Origin: Bacillus thuringiensis
Lineage (GTDB): Bacteria; Bacillota; Bacilli; Bacillales; Bacillaceae_G
DNA length: 64,000 bases
Direction of reading: 5' to 3'
Assembly: GCF_022095615.2 (NCBI RefSeq)
Contig: NZ_CP155559.1
Span: 4,399,501-4,463,500, forward strand
Below are positions 25,701 through 34,821 of the stretch, piece after piece; positions within the stretch are counted from its first letter, which is position 1; the number at the start of each line of letters is the position of its first letter. The notes beneath the pieces are model-generated. The model was not told the origin of the DNA. It was given only the letters and a program-made list of their open reading frames with translations, and made no database searches. The position numbers and the translations under genes were made by a program.

Positions 25701-26818
25701 TCTAGAGCTTCTGTTTCTGCAATTACTTCCACTTCTTCTAGAGCTTCTGTTTCTGCAATTACTTCCACTTCTTCTGGTATTTCTACAATGATTGTTTCTT
25801 CCAGTTTTTCTTCTGTTTTGACAATCACTGATTCTTCTGGAGCTTGCTTTTCTACTTCAATAGTAGGTTGTTCTATTTCTGTATTACGTTTAATTTCTTC
25901 TGATAATGTTGTATCCTCTTGCTCTACTTTAGAATCTACTAATTCCGCTTGTAGAATGTTTCGGACCACTACATCACTTTCTTGCTTAGCGTCTTCCATA
26001 TGCTCAGCAATTGTTTGATGAAGTAATTCAGCCGTTGGAACTTCCTGCGGTGCACTAATTTCTTGAACCACTTCTTTTGCTTCTACTATAGGCTCTTGGC
26101 GTTCAATTTCATAACCGTTTTTCTCTAGCCATTGATCGACAACTGACTTTTCTTCCTTTTTACTCTGTTGACCTAGCTGATCAACTCCTTCATGACTGGA
26201 AGAATTCGTTGCTTGTCCTTCTGAGAAATCAGATAATGTATATCCTTTTTTCTCTAACCATGCATCAACGACTGATTTGCCCTCTACAGATATTTCAAGA
26301 TCTTCTCTTTCCTTTTTTTCCTCCTGCTTTTCTACCTTTTTCTCTACAGAAGGACGATTATATCCGTAAATTGGCGAAATCATTTCTGTTGGACGAAATG
26401 GTCTACGGTTACTTTCTTGCGAAGGTGCAGATGCTTTCTTTACGACAGGCTCTCGCTCCGGTTCATATTGTACTTCCGGCTCTTCATATGTAGAAACTAC
26501 CTTTTCCACATACTGTCGTCTACTTCTTTCCACTTTGACCCCTCTTTGAGTAGGCTGATTTTCATATGTTACAACTTGAACAGGTTGTTCTTCAAAATGC
26601 CCTGTTGCTATAACATCCTCTTCATCGAACCCATTATCCGGTACTAATGGAAAACGGCATTTACCTGCATTCCTACTTGCCATTTGTGCTTCTCTTGCTT
26701 CAGTGTAGTGGTTTACACGAGGGATCTTCGGCTGACTTTCGATTTGCTTTGGTACTTCTTTATTTATCGCTGTTTGTTCTTCCTCTTTGTTAAACAGCTT
26801 TTTCATCCAATCTAACAT
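22763..26818 (-). CDS. sftA: FtsK/SpoIIIE-family DNA translocase SftA with long repeat-rich linker
   Basis: Septum-associated soluble translocase that pumps DNA clear of the closing vegetative septum. It runs to about 1351 residues, much longer than the roughly 950 of B. subtilis SftA. The N-terminus (1-30, LDWMKKLFNKEEE) has no membrane helix. A long acidic, repeat-filled linker (about 120-850) holds three tandem-repeat blocks described separately. The motor has Walker A GATGSGKS (about 1030), Walker B IVIVIDELADLMMV, and RAFTVSS-like coupling motifs. A C-terminal gamma winged helix (about 1280-1345, with GYNRAARLIEEME) should read polar DNA sequences. The ATG at 26818 is preferred over an in-frame GTG at 26827. 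Confidence 0.93.
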   Translation of the reverse strand: MLDWMKKLFNKEEEQTAINKEVPKQIESQPKIPRVNHYTEAREAQMASRNAGKCRFPLVPDNGFDEEDVIATGHFEEQPVQVVTYENQPTQRGVKVERSRRQYVEKVVSTYEEPEVQYEPEREPVVKKASAPSQESNRRPFRPTEMISPIYGYNRPSVEKKVEKQEEKKEREDLEISVEGKSVVDAWLEKKGYTLSDFSEGQATNSSSHEGVDQLGQQSKKEEKSVVDQWLEKNGYEIERQEPIVEAKEVVQEISAPQEVPTAELLHQTIAEHMEDAKQESDVVVRNILQAELVDSKVEQEDTTLSEEIKRNTEIEQPTIEVEKQAPEESVIVKTEEKLEETIIVEIPEEVEVIAETEALEEVEVIAETEALEEVEVIAETETLEEVEVVAETEALEEVEVIAETEALEEVEVVAETEAPEEVEVITETEALQEVEVIAETEALEEVEVVAETEAPEEVEVITETEALEEVEVVAETETLEEVEVVAETEELEEAEVIAETEELEEAEVIAETEELEEAEVIAETEELEEAEVIAETEALEEVEVVAETEELEEAEPVALEETQQEMLLNEQIKQKNEFIHVTEADEQMKKDVQSFANVLIAEEAPVAEEQRTVEEAPVAEEQRTVEEAPVAEEQRTVEETPVVEEAPVAEEQRVVEETPVAEEQPAVQKEEPKREKKRHVPFNVVMLKQDRTRLMERHAARANEMQSSMSERVENKPVQQVEEKPVQQVVVEPQVEERPMQQVVVEPQVEEKPMQQVVVEPQVEEKPMQQVVVESQVEEKPVQQVVVEPQVEERPMQQVVVEPQVEEKPMQQVVVESQVEEKPVQQVVVEPQVEEKPMQQVVAEQVQKPISSTEVQEKAYVVNQRENDIRNVLQTPPTYAIPPLTLLSIPQQAALDNTEWLNEQKELLDTTFNNFHVGAHVINVSQGPAVTRFEVQPDPGVKVNKITNLSDDIKLSLAAKDIRIEAPIPGKSAIGIEVPNKESKPVFLREILRSPVFTKSESPLTVALGLDISGDPIVTDIRKMPHGLIAGATGSGKSVCINAILTSILYKAKPHEVKLMLIDPKMVELAPYNSVPHLVAPVITDVKAATAALKWAVEEMERRYELFAHAGARDLTRYNTIVSGREIPGETLPYIVIVIDELADLMMVAPGDVEEAICRIAQKARACGIHLLVATQRPSVDVITGLIKSNIPTRIAFTVSSQVDSRTIIDIGGAEKLLGRGDMLFLGNGTSKPVRVQGVYVSDDEIEKTVDHVRKQMKPNYLFKQEDLLAKTEQAESEDELFFDACQFVVEQGGASTSSVQRKFRIGYNRAARLIEEMESQGIISEGRGTKPRDVLISEDEFAAMQETNV
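24270..24665 (-). repeat. 42-bp in-frame tandem repeat in sftA (14-residue units)
   Basis: About nine copies of VEE(K/R)P(M/V)QQVVVE(P/S)Q in the linker. Copies differ at a few fixed positions in repeating combinations, which suggests expansion of two- or three-unit blocks. Confidence 0.9.
24810..25013 (-). repeat. 36-bp in-frame tandem repeat in sftA (VEEAPVAEEQRT units)
   Basis: Three near-identical units of 12 residues plus two or three degenerate ones, rich in Glu, Ala, Pro and Val. Confidence 0.85.
25150..25778 (-). repeat. 36-bp in-frame tandem repeat in sftA (EEVEVIAETEAL units)
   Basis: About 18 copies of a 12-residue, strongly acidic unit. Variants at positions 3 (V/A), 6 (I/V) and 11-12 (AL, AP, TL, EL) cluster in runs, for example four consecutive EEAEVIAETEEL units, indicating recent local duplication. 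Confidence 0.92.
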
Positions 26819-26945
26819 GCTTACCACTCTTTCTACTAAATAGTAACATCCTTTATTGTATCAGCATTCGGCAAAAAGTGCAGGTAAAATTAAGCATGTC
26901 ATATTTATCCATAACATTCTAATTTACGAGTGTTTTCATATGGAA

Positions 26946-26975
26946 AAACGCAGCCTTCCATGTAAGACTGCGTTT
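26946..26975 (-). terminator. terminator of the amidase gene
   Basis: AAACGCAG (26946-26953) pairs with CTGCGTTT (26968-26975), and CTT/AAG extends the stem after one mismatch. It overlaps the amidase stop codon; the minus strand continues TTTTCC. Confidence 0.7.
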
Positions 26976-27930
26976 AAGCTTTACTCTTCCGATACTCATC
27001 TACACTATCCGTTACACTTTGCAATAAAGAATTTACATACTGTGGGTCAGATAATTTTTTATCTTCTTCAGGATTTGACATAAACCCAAGTTCTAACAAT
27101 ACGCCAGGAACTTTTGCCCAATTAAATCCAGAAAGATCCTCCCTGAATTTAATTCCATTTACTTTCACTTGCTGATTCTCTCTCATTTTATTTACAATCG
27201 TTTGAGAGATTTGAAGACTTTCAGCATAAATCTCTTTCGTATACGGACTTCCTTCTGCCGGCGTTAATACAGCAAATCCACTTTGATTCGGATTTTCAGA
27301 ACCATCTGCATGAAGACGCAAAAACAAATTCGCCTTATAGTCATTCGCAAATGTCGCGCGTTCTTTATTACTTATATCCACATCTTGTGACGTTCTCGTC
27401 ATTAATACTTGTATTCCCTTCGCTTCTAACTTTTCTTTTAATATGAAAGCCATTTCTAACACAAGAATAGCCTCTCTTTTTTTCGTCACAACACCAGTTG
27501 TACCATCTGTCACTTTATATTTTTGCGTCGTTGCTCCTGGCCCAATCGGCTCTAAATTTAAATTCGCTTTTTGTTGATGCCCTGGATCAATAACGACAAG
27601 AAACTTTCCTTGTTTTTCATTACTCTCTACTTTTTGTTCATTATTTTGCAGCAGTTGCTCCGTTGGCTGCACTGGCGTGGCTTCCTCTTTCTTTTCCTCA
27701 GCCGGCACTTCCTCCTGCTTATGCTCCACTTGCTCATTCGTTTGAACTGCTTGCGGTTCTTCTTTCTTTTCTTGTTCTGCTTGCTGCTTTTCTACCGGTG
27801 CGTCTTCCTTGTTATCTTTGTTTTTTTCCTGCACAGAAGATGTTACTTCCTTTTTCGGCCCTTCTTGCGAACAACCTCCCATATATATTCCAATGAATGC
27901 AATCATGCTCATTATTTTTATATGCTTCAT
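26974..27930 (-). CDS. N-acetylmuramoyl-L-alanine amidase lipoprotein
   Basis: A 318-residue exported peptidoglycan hydrolase that cleaves the bond between MurNAc and L-Ala. The lipoprotein signal ends at MGGC (Cys about 20). A charged Glu/Lys/Gln-rich linker (about 22-105) follows, then an Amidase_3 domain (about 108-312) with VIDPGHQQ (Zn His), REAILVLEMAF (Zn Glu), FLRLHADGS (second His) and LLELGFMSN (catalytic Glu). All expected catalytic residues are visible. The region between sftA and ytpR lacks this gene in B. subtilis as I remember it, so it is probably a group-specific addition. Confidence 0.92.
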   Translation of the reverse strand: MKHIKIMSMIAFIGIYMGGCSQEGPKKEVTSSVQEKNKDNKEDAPVEKQQAEQEKKEEPQAVQTNEQVEHKQEEVPAEEKKEEATPVQPTEQLLQNNEQKVESNEKQGKFLVVIDPGHQQKANLNLEPIGPGATTQKYKVTDGTTGVVTKKREAILVLEMAFILKEKLEAKGIQVLMTRTSQDVDISNKERATFANDYKANLFLRLHADGSENPNQSGFAVLTPAEGSPYTKEIYAESLQISQTIVNKMRENQQVKVNGIKFREDLSGFNWAKVPGVLLELGFMSNPEEDKKLSDPQYVNSLLQSVTDSVDEYRKSKA

Positions 27931-27970
27931 GTTTTTCTCCCATCACTTTGCACCGGTCTCAAAGTTTTTC

Positions 27971-28315
27971 TTATAATTGTTTTATAATCTCAGCCATATT
28001 TCCAATATGAACGGGTTGCCACGCTTCTGTACCGCGCTCTGCAGTATAAACTAGATAAGCATCATCAGCCACATTTACGAAAACTGGATCCCCCATATCT
28101 GTTTCATATCCAATAACAATCCATTCTTCCTGCCATTTACCGTTTTCTTCACTTATTAATGAGTTTTTATGTTTATCATATCGGTAACCGATTTGTCCTT
28201 TTTCTAATTCATTTTCGCTAAACACATATATTTCATAAGAATCTAGTTCGATATCTTGCTGTTTTGAAGTTTCAATTCGTTTCAGAAGTTCTGCAATTTT
28301 TAGTTGTTGTTTCAT
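27971..28315 (-). CDS. small acidic protein, possibly SUKH/SMI1-like
   Basis: A 114-residue cytosolic protein. The stretch EEWIVIGYETDMGDPVFVNVADDAYLVYTAERG followed by WQPVHIGNMAEIIKQL resembles the C-terminal half of SMI1/KNR4 (SUKH) domains (W-IVIG-x-DxxGDPVFV-D). The N-terminal half is short, so this is a suggestion only. AAGGGGAT lies upstream of the ATG. It lies 40 bases before the amidase gene on the same strand and may be transcribed with it. SUKH proteins are often toxin immunity proteins, but no toxin gene is adjacent. Confidence 0.6.
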   Translation of the reverse strand: MKQQLKIAELLKRIETSKQQDIELDSYEIYVFSENELEKGQIGYRYDKHKNSLISEENGKWQEEWIVIGYETDMGDPVFVNVADDAYLVYTAERGTEAWQPVHIGNMAEIIKQL

Positions 28316-28404
28316 ACGTCTATCCCCTTCTATTTTTCTAAATTTTAACTAGTTTGTTTATAAAATACAATATAGATTTTAAGAAAAAAGGTGACACCCT
28401 TATG

Positions 28405-28464
28405 AATATGAACGATTTTCTACATATACCTATCACAACTCGCAATATATTAACGATTCAATAG
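28405..28464. repeat. degenerate copy of dispersed repeat family A
   Basis: Contains AACGATTTTCTACATATACC, then TATCACAACTCGCAATATAT and TAACGATTCA. This parallels the GCGATTTT/ATATATCG/CACAACTC order of the second unit at 13672-13805. It lacks the conserved terminal CGACTTACCGACA. Confidence 0.5.
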
Positions 28465-28500
28465 AAAAGAGAGGCTGTCCAAAAGGACAACCTCTCTTTT
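28465..28500 (-). terminator. terminator of ytpQ-ytpR
   Basis: A long stem AAAAGAGAGGCTGTCC (28465-28480) / GGACAACCTCTCTTTT (28485-28500) with one mismatch and a 4-base loop, followed by T-rich sequence. It lies just after the ytpR stop codon. Confidence 0.92.
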
Positions 28501-28509
28501 TTACATCAA

Positions 28510-29124
28510 TTAAAATTTGAACTCTTGTCCAACTTCAAAGCTATCTTCTAATACAAGAATACCTTTTTCTTGTGGAGCATCTGGAAGCTCTAATTCACGT
28601 GCTGAGCAAATCATTCCTGAAGAAGGAACTCCGCGAAGTTCAGCTGGTTTAATTAACATACCGCTTGGCATTACAGCGCCGATTTTTGCAACGACCACTT
28701 TTTGTCCTGCATCAACGTTCGGTGCGCCACATACGATTTGTAATGTTTCTGTACCAATTTCTACTTTACAAATGTTTAACTTATCAGCATTTGGATGCTT
28801 CTCTTTTTCAGCTACATAGCCTACAACAAATTTTGGAGAAAGATCTGCTTCTACTGCTTCTTCAAAGCCGTTCTTCGCTAAAATTCCGTTGATTTTTTCT
28901 ACAAATTCTTTCGTTAATGTTAGGTTACCTGTTTCTTTTACTTCTAAGTAAGAAGACGCATTAAAGATGTTGAATCCAGCTGTCTCATTGCTTTCACGAT
29001 CGTATACGCGTGCAACATCTCCTTTGCGATCAAAAGTACGGTTCTCTAAAGTAATATCTTGTAAGGCAACAATTAGAGTGTCACCAATTCCTTCAAGGTT
29101 GTAAAAAACGTTCACTTCGTTCAT
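28510..29124 (-). CDS. ytpR: YtpR, tRNA-binding-domain (EMAP/PheT-like) protein
   Basis: A 204-residue cytosolic protein. A DUF4479-type N-terminal part (about 1-85) is followed by an OB-fold tRNA-binding domain (about 90-200) like that at the N-terminus of the phenylalanyl-tRNA synthetase beta subunit: [43 protein letters not shown], and [13 protein letters not shown]. Possible role in tRNA handling; not established. Its ATG overlaps the ytpQ stop (ATGA), and the ytpQ-ytpR order is that of B. subtilis. Confidence 0.93.
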   Translation of the reverse strand: MNEVNVFYNLEGIGDTLIVALQDITLENRTFDRKGDVARVYDRESNETAGFNIFNASSYLEVKETGNLTLTKEFVEKINGILAKNGFEEAVEADLSPKFVVGYVAEKEKHPNADKLNICKVEIGTETLQIVCGAPNVDAGQKVVVAKIGAVMPSGMLIKPAELRGVPSSGMICSARELELPDAPQEKGILVLEDSFEVGQEFKF

Positions 29125-29933
29125 CCTTTCTCTTTTCCATCTGTCTTCTTCCGATTCTTCGCTAAAATAAAGATTGGCTCGAAGTCTCCATCTTCATATA
29201 CGAATGAAAGTGATGTAATCGGAACATGCCCTTCGGCAAAAAATTTCATTGTCATTTGTGCAATAATATCATAACCGATTTCGTTGACGATATCAGCAAT
29301 AATTAATACATCTTGGTGAGGAACAGCAACAACCATGTCACCAGAAATCTTTTCACGCATCGATTGTAGTAACGATTCGTTTAAAATACGCGTCGCATCA
29401 TACCCATCGTTTGTGTTTAAAAAGTAGAATGTATTCCCTGCTACTGTTTCTTGTTTAAATTCATAACCTAATGAGCGAGCGTTGAATAATGCCATTTCAC
29501 GCACTTGTTGCTCTGTAAGTTCTAATTTTTGTAATAGACGCTCATCAATGAGTCGATACGTTTTATTCGAATCTAGCGCATAGTAAATACGTGTTTCCGC
29601 TGTATGATCCGTCATAATAAATGGATTTCCTTCTTCTGCTTGTTTCGGGAAAGAAGTAGAGCGAATAACAGGTAAAATTTTCGCTGCGCTATTTTCTTCT
29701 TTATGCATCGCAATTAACGCTTCTTGTACGTAATAGGCAACCTCTTCAATTGCTTTTTCTTTATTCACTTCCCATTTTGCCACAACTCCTGGAAGCGATA
29801 CGTTAATACCCTTTTTCGAGTCTTTCTGTTCTATACGTAGAACTTCTTTCTCGCTATCATACTGAAAGTCCCATTCTGGGCGAGATAATTTCTTCATTAA
29901 CTCGTCTTTCATCTTTTTACTTGTCATCTTCAT
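29121..29933 (-). CDS. ytpQ: YtpQ, DUF1444-family protein
   Basis: A 270-residue soluble protein of the DUF1444/YtpQ family, function unknown. No signal or membrane segment. Family-like blocks are [40 protein letters not shown] and [21 protein letters not shown] stands 8 bases before the ATG at 29933. It ends in a 4-base overlap with ytpR, indicating coupling. A hairpin terminator separates it from ytpP upstream, although read-through is possible. Confidence 0.92.
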   Translation of the reverse strand: MKMTSKKMKDELMKKLSRPEWDFQYDSEKEVLRIEQKDSKKGINVSLPGVVAKWEVNKEKAIEEVAYYVQEALIAMHKEENSAAKILPVIRSTSFPKQAEEGNPFIMTDHTAETRIYYALDSNKTYRLIDERLLQKLELTEQQVREMALFNARSLGYEFKQETVAGNTFYFLNTNDGYDATRILNESLLQSMREKISGDMVVAVPHQDVLIIADIVNEIGYDIIAQMTMKFFAEGHVPITSLSFVYEDGDFEPIFILAKNRKKTDGKEKG

Positions 29934-29954
29934 CTCTTTTTCCTCCCTTCCAAA

Positions 29955-29989
29955 AAAACAACCTCCCCCGCGAAGGTAGAGGTTGTTTT
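29955..29989 (-). terminator. terminator downstream of ytpP
   Basis: AAAACAACCTC (29955-29965) pairs with GAGGTTGTTTT (29979-29989) over a 13-base loop, with A/T tracts on both sides. Confidence 0.8.
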
Positions 29990-30011
29990 ACAATTCAATT
30001 GGCAAATTGCC

Positions 30012-30326
30012 TTATTTTAAACCTTCAATAAACTCTTCGATTTGTTCTTGTGTTTTACGATCTTTGTTTACATAGCGACCTGTTTCTTCACCCTTATTGT
30101 ACGCTACAAAGCTCGGAATGCCAAATACGTCTAATTTTACGCATAGATCAATAAACTCATCACGATCTACATAGTAAAATGAGAAATCACTATATTTCTC
30201 TTCTACTTCTGGCATAAATGGATCTACAAAACGGCAGTCTGGGCACCATTCTGCTGAGAACATAAAGACTACATTCTCTTCATTTTTTAATTGTTGGAAT
30301 TGCTCCATGCTTTCTAATGATTTCAT
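30012..30326 (-). CDS. ytpP: YtpP, thioredoxin-like protein
   Basis: A 104-residue thioredoxin-fold protein with the redox motif WCPDC (about 28-32) instead of WCGPC, and cis-proline in FGIPSFVAY. Cytosolic, with no signal. Its role is probably thiol-disulfide exchange; substrate unknown. GAGGAGG precedes the ATG. It belongs to the conserved ytpRQP neighbourhood. Confidence 0.92.
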   Translation of the reverse strand: MKSLESMEQFQQLKNEENVVFMFSAEWCPDCRFVDPFMPEVEEKYSDFSFYYVDRDEFIDLCVKLDVFGIPSFVAYNKGEETGRYVNKDRKTQEQIEEFIEGLK

Positions 30327-30409
30327 CTATATTTCCTCCTCTAACGAGTGCTTTTTTTCATGTTATAATCTTTCTTTTATACTACCATACATCGCACATG
30401 GTGCAAGGT

Positions 30410-30919
30410 TTATGCTTGCTTTTCGTCATACTTATATTGCCCAACAAGTAACTTAACAACGTGTACAAATAATTCCGTGCGGTCGACATAATCATCTGTA
30501 AAGATACCGATCGCACCTTCGTGACTACGAATATCTTTTCTCTGTACAAACTCTTCCATCACTTCACTTAACTCCTTACCCTCTTCAAGAGGTGCTAAAA
30601 AATCGGCTGGTAACTTAATACGTGCACCGCCTGCAACGAATGTTTTACCGGTACTTGTTGCTAGCGCGCCCCAGTTACACATAAATAAACCGTGCTCCGT
30701 TTTCATTACGCCGCCTTCTAACCCAATACCAATTTGAGCTTCTCCTTCTTGTAGCGCTCGCTTCGCTCTATTAACCGCTCCTTGCATCGTCTCTTCATCT
30801 GAAAACGGCTGGTTTGCTACTCCTGAAGGAACAGAAAGAGATGTAATTTCAGCATCTTTCCAAACCTTCTCCACAGCATCAACCTTCGTTTTATTCTTCG
30901 ATCCAACTACTACTTTCAT
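30410..30919 (-). CDS. DUF84-family NTPase (YjjX-like inosine/xanthosine triphosphatase family)
   Basis: A 169-residue cytosolic protein. The opening KVVVGSKNKTKVDAVEKVW and the core IGIGLEGGVM, CNWGALATS and SHEGAIGIFTDDYVDRTELF match the DUF84 family, whose studied members (YjjX in E. coli) hydrolyse non-canonical purine nucleotides to protect the nucleotide pool. The frame is open from 30985, but GAGGTG stands 6 bases before the ATG at 30919, which begins the family-typical sequence. It lies between ytpP and ytoP. Confidence 0.85.
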   Translation of the reverse strand: MKVVVGSKNKTKVDAVEKVWKDAEITSLSVPSGVANQPFSDEETMQGAVNRAKRALQEGEAQIGIGLEGGVMKTEHGLFMCNWGALATSTGKTFVAGGARIKLPADFLAPLEEGKELSEVMEEFVQRKDIRSHEGAIGIFTDDYVDRTELFVHVVKLLVGQYKYDEKQA

Positions 30920-31012
30920 TTCATTCACCTCTATATATCTTACCTTAATCAAATTACTCTTTATACATGGGAGCACGGCCACCACTCATCGATAGGGTAT
31001 CTCTTCCACCTA

Positions 31013-31042
31013 AAAAAAGAAAGGCTCTTCAGCCCTTCTTCT
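31013..31042 (-). terminator. terminator after ytoP
   Basis: On the minus strand AAGGGCT pairs with AGCCTTT, with AAG/CTT flanks, followed by seven T. It is located just past the ytoP stop. Confidence 0.75.
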
Positions 31043-32116
31043 CTACGCGTTATTCTTAATTGTTTCTAATGTCGTTTTATCCGTTGCTCTTACAAGCTTC
31101 GTAATTAACTCTTTCGCTGCCGCATAATCATCAACATGTAAAATAGAAGCATGTGTATGAATGTAGCGCGCACAAACACCAATTACTGCTGATGGGATAC
31201 CTGAGTTACTTGTATGTACACGGCCTGCATCTGTACCACCTTGTGAAATAAAGTATTGGTACGGAATGTTGTGTGTTTCTGCTGTATCTAAAATGAATTC
31301 GCGCATTCCTCTATGTGTGACCATTGTACGGTCGTAAATACGAAGAAGAGCACCTTTTCCTAATTGACCAAACTGCGTTTTATCACCAGATGCATCATTC
31401 GCTGGGCTTGCATCAAGCGCATAGAAAATGTCTGGTTGAATCATATTTGCAGCAGTTTGTGCACCGCGAAGACCAACTTCTTCTTGTACAGTCGCACCAG
31501 AGTATAATGTGTTTGGTAATGTTTCGTCTTTTAATTCTTTTAATAATTCGATTGCAAGGCCACATCCGTAACGGTTGTCCCAAGCTTTCGCCATAATTTT
31601 CTTTTCGTTTGCCATCGGCGTAAACGGACAGATCGGCACGATTTGTTGTCCTGGTTTTACACCAATTTCAATCGCATCTTCATAACTATCTGCACCTATA
31701 TCAATTAACATATTTTTTATATCCATCGGTTTTGCACGTTGCGCGTCACTTAATAAATGAGGAGGGATAGAACCAACAACCCCAACAACAGGACCATTCT
31801 TCGTCATCACTTGTACGCGCTGCGCTAATAGCACTTGGCTCCACCAGCCGCCTAACGTTTGAAAACGAAGCATTCCGTTTTTCGTAATTTGCGTAACCAT
31901 GAAACCTACTTCATCCATATGACCTGCTACAAGAACACGTGGGCCAGTTTCGTCCCCTTTTTTCAGACCAAATACGCTACCTAAACCATCTTGTACAATT
32001 TCATCCGCATATTTGCTTAATTCTTGCTTCATAAAACGGCGTACATCATGTTCAAAACCTGATGCACCTTGTAATTCTGTTAACGTACGAAATAATTGTA
32101 ATGTCTCTTTATTCAC
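31043..32116 (-). CDS. ytoP: M42-family metallopeptidase
   Basis: A 357-residue dinuclear-metal aminopeptidase (glutamyl aminopeptidase/deblocking type) that forms large cytosolic tetrahedral complexes in its family. Metal and catalytic residues are visible: [10 protein letters not shown] (His and Asp), [10 protein letters not shown] (bridging Asp), QEEVGLRGA (catalytic Glu pair), LDASPAND and the late HTHASI histidine. The frame is open from 32134. The GTG at 32116 follows AAGGGGAC by 6 bases and begins the normal [11 protein letters not shown] sequence, so it is the likely start. Confidence 0.93.
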   Translation of the reverse strand: MNKETLQLFRTLTELQGASGFEHDVRRFMKQELSKYADEIVQDGLGSVFGLKKGDETGPRVLVAGHMDEVGFMVTQITKNGMLRFQTLGGWWSQVLLAQRVQVMTKNGPVVGVVGSIPPHLLSDAQRAKPMDIKNMLIDIGADSYEDAIEIGVKPGQQIVPICPFTPMANEKKIMAKAWDNRYGCGLAIELLKELKDETLPNTLYSGATVQEEVGLRGAQTAANMIQPDIFYALDASPANDASGDKTQFGQLGKGALLRIYDRTMVTHRGMREFILDTAETHNIPYQYFISQGGTDAGRVHTSNSGIPSAVIGVCARYIHTHASILHVDDYAAAKELITKLVRATDKTTLETIKNNA

Positions 32117-32264
32117 GAAGTCCCCTTCTTTCAAACCTTAGTAGAATACCTCTTTTATTGTAACGAAATTTTCGAAATGTTTCTAGTTTCTTCTTTTTTA
32201 GCTGTATTTGCTTTATAATTATTATTGGTACACTATTTTTATTTTATAGAATTGAGGTGAATAT

Positions 32265-32576
32265 ATGAGCTGGAAAGGTTTAGTAGCAGGTCTTGGCGTT
32301 GGGTTCGCAGCTGGTTATCTTGTTGCAAACAAAGTACAAGAACAATCCCATATTTCTTCAGAAAAAGCATTGAAAATGGTGAAACAAGCATTAAGTCATA
32401 AAGGTGAAATTACTGGCTCTTGGGTACATATGGTTCCAGAGACATTTGAAAAATATGATGTCGCATACGAAGTGTATCGCGGCGGTCTTACAACGATGTT
32501 AGATGATATACAAGAACGATTTGAATTTTTAGTTGATGCTAAAACAGGTACTGTTTTAGAGGTTATAGCAGCATAA
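32265..32576 (+). CDS. ytzB: PepSY-domain small protein, YtzB-like
   Basis: A 103-residue protein. A glycine-rich hydrophobic N-terminus (about 4-22, KGLVAGLGVGFAAGYLVA) is a likely membrane anchor. It is followed by a PepSY-type domain (about 30-100), ISSEKALKMVKQAL ending FEFLVDAKTGTVLEV. Such domains often inhibit peptidases or sense the cell surface. Its position divergent from ytoP matches B. subtilis ytzB. A GAGGTGA ribosome site precedes the ATG. Confidence 0.87.
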   Translation: MSWKGLVAGLGVGFAAGYLVANKVQEQSHISSEKALKMVKQALSHKGEITGSWVHMVPETFEKYDVAYEVYRGGLTTMLDDIQERFEFLVDAKTGTVLEVIAA

Positions 32577-32580
32577 AAAG

Positions 32581-32612
32581 GAGGGTTCCCATTAGGTGAA
32601 CCTCTTATTTTT
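32581..32612 (+). terminator. terminator of ytzB
   Basis: GAGGGTTC (32581-32588) pairs imperfectly with GAACCTC (32598-32604), then TTATTTTTT. Confidence 0.7.
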
Positions 32613-32633
32613 TGAAATTGTGGGTATTGATTA

Positions 32634-32687
32634 AAATTATATCAGCGATTTTTTAAATATATCGACTTACCGACAAAACCCGACAAT
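32634..32687 (+). repeat. dispersed repeat family A copy
   Basis: AAATTATATCAGCGATTTTT leads into the conserved terminal segment at 32657-32687 containing ATATATCGACTTACCGACA. It differs from 13775-13805 only around the AAACC stretch. It lies between two convergent genes. Confidence 0.75.
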
Positions 32688-32731
32688 AAAAAAGAGGCTG
32701 CTCCAATAAATATGATGGAACAACCTCCTAT
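32688..32731 (-). terminator. terminator of ytnP
   Basis: On the minus strand AGGAGGTTGTTCC pairs with GGAGCAGCCTCTT (some mismatches) and is followed by a T-run. Confidence 0.75.
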
Positions 32732-32733
32732 TT

Positions 32734-33588
32734 TTATGCTTCTATACTCGTTTTCCGTTCTATTTTTTCTACGATATGCCCTTCCTCATTCCACTTCACA
32801 GCACGATAATATGCGTCATGATAAAACGTAAACCACGCCTCTTTTTCAGCACCATACTCCATCCATTTTTGTTTATTTTCAATCGATGTCATCGGATAAT
32901 CATCGTATGCCATTACCCATAATACATTTTGATGCGCGTGCGTCGGCAAGAGATCTGCTAAATGTAGCATCGTTTCCCCTTGACTCTCCAAAATGATGAC
33001 TGCATGTCCATCACTATGACCACCAGTATGTGCCATCTTGATTTCATCTGTAATTTCTATTTCTTGCTGAAACGTAACAATTTGATCTACAATCGGTTCC
33101 CAATTTCCCTTCCAATATGTATTACGGGATCTAATATTTGGGTTCCTCATTTCATTCCACTCTGTTTCACTTACGTAAACTTTCGCATTCGGAAATGCTG
33201 GTACAAGGTGATCCCCATCCCATTTTGTTAGGCCAGATGCATGATCAAAATGAAGGTGTGTCATTAAAACATAATGAATATCTTCAGGCTTTAATCCCTG
33301 TTTTTCTAACGATTCATAAACCGATGATTCTTCTGTTACACCTTGATTTCGTTTCATCTTCTCATTCAACTTACCGTTTCCTATTCCTGAATCAATCAAC
33401 ATATTTCCGTCTTTCGTTTGTAAAAGTAACGGATCTGTTCGTAAATAAATATGATTTGTGTCATTATGTTTATATTTACGTGACCAAAGTACTTTCGGCA
33501 CAACACCAAACATTGCCCCTCCATCTAAATGTGTATTCCCGCCTTTTAACCACGTTACTTTTATATCTCCAATTTGTAACTGTTCCAT
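32734..33588 (-). CDS. ytnP: metallo-beta-lactamase-fold hydrolase, YtnP-like lactonase
   Basis: A 284-residue MBL-fold enzyme. The Zn motif [10 protein letters not shown] (HxHxDH, about 108-117) is followed by [10 protein letters not shown] (third His), [14 protein letters not shown] (bridging Asp) and a late YHDAYY (His). B. subtilis YtnP is reported as a lactonase acting on quorum-sensing lactones; this close match in length and position suggests the same class. Cytosolic, no signal. The ATG is preceded by AAAGGGGGATGT. Confidence 0.92.
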   Translation of the reverse strand: MEQLQIGDIKVTWLKGGNTHLDGGAMFGVVPKVLWSRKYKHNDTNHIYLRTDPLLLQTKDGNMLIDSGIGNGKLNEKMKRNQGVTEESSVYESLEKQGLKPEDIHYVLMTHLHFDHASGLTKWDGDHLVPAFPNAKVYVSETEWNEMRNPNIRSRNTYWKGNWEPIVDQIVTFQQEIEITDEIKMAHTGGHSDGHAVIILESQGETMLHLADLLPTHAHQNVLWVMAYDDYPMTSIENKQKWMEYGAEKEAWFTFYHDAYYRAVKWNEEGHIVEKIERKTSIEA

Positions 33589-33642
33589 TACACATCCCCC
33601 TTTTAAATAATCTTAACATAAAATTCTGATTATTTTAGACAT

Positions 33643-34335
<693 letters not shown>

Positions 34336-34539
34336 CTATTTTAAAGGAATAATTCCTTCTCTCTGTTTTAATCAATCTCCCAAACAAAAAACCAAGTACG
34401 TACGAGCACTCGGTCCGTTTCTTTCAAGTATAAGATGTACCATTTTGATAAAAACTACATACAGCATTAAACATTCCATGACGAAACAGCTTTTTCTCGT
34501 ACATTTGAAGAGAAAAACAATCGAAAGGATGATCCGTTC

Positions 34540-34818
34540 ATGCCAATTAATCAACAACATCAATTAGAAGTGCTGAAAGATATTTTAGTCAATCACCAAA
34601 GTGATTGTTGCGGGACAGTTTCTGAATGCGAGCAATTAGAGCGTCTCATTCAATCGTTACTCGCAAACGATAGTATAAGTAGTGACGCTAAATCCATGCT
34701 AAACGATGTATATTCTTATAGTCAATCGGGTAAATCTTCCTCTAATTTGGACAACCACATTTCCAATAATCAAGAACAACTTACTCAGTGGATTGCTGGA
34801 ATGGACAATTTTTCTTAA
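34540..34818 (+). CDS. ytzH: YtzH-like protein
   Basis: A 92-residue soluble protein recognised by position between trmB and ytmP and by the opening NQQHQLEVLKDILVNHQSDCCGTVSECEQL, typical of YtzH. Mostly helical, with two adjacent cysteines (CC, about 23-24) and another at 29. Function unknown. A GAAAGGATGATCC site precedes the ATG. The region 34312-34539 upstream holds the leader and no recognised gene. Confidence 0.85.
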   Translation: MPINQQHQLEVLKDILVNHQSDCCGTVSECEQLERLIQSLLANDSISSDAKSMLNDVYSYSQSGKSSSNLDNHISNNQEQLTQWIAGMDNFS

Positions 34819-34821
34819 GTA

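Noticed and set aside
25080..26018. A 312-codon serine/threonine-rich plus-strand frame and neighbouring frames opposite sftA
   Set aside because: Antisense reading of the acidic 36-bp repeats; it has low-complexity Ser/Thr composition only and no ribosome site, and it lies wholly inside an unquestionable gene.
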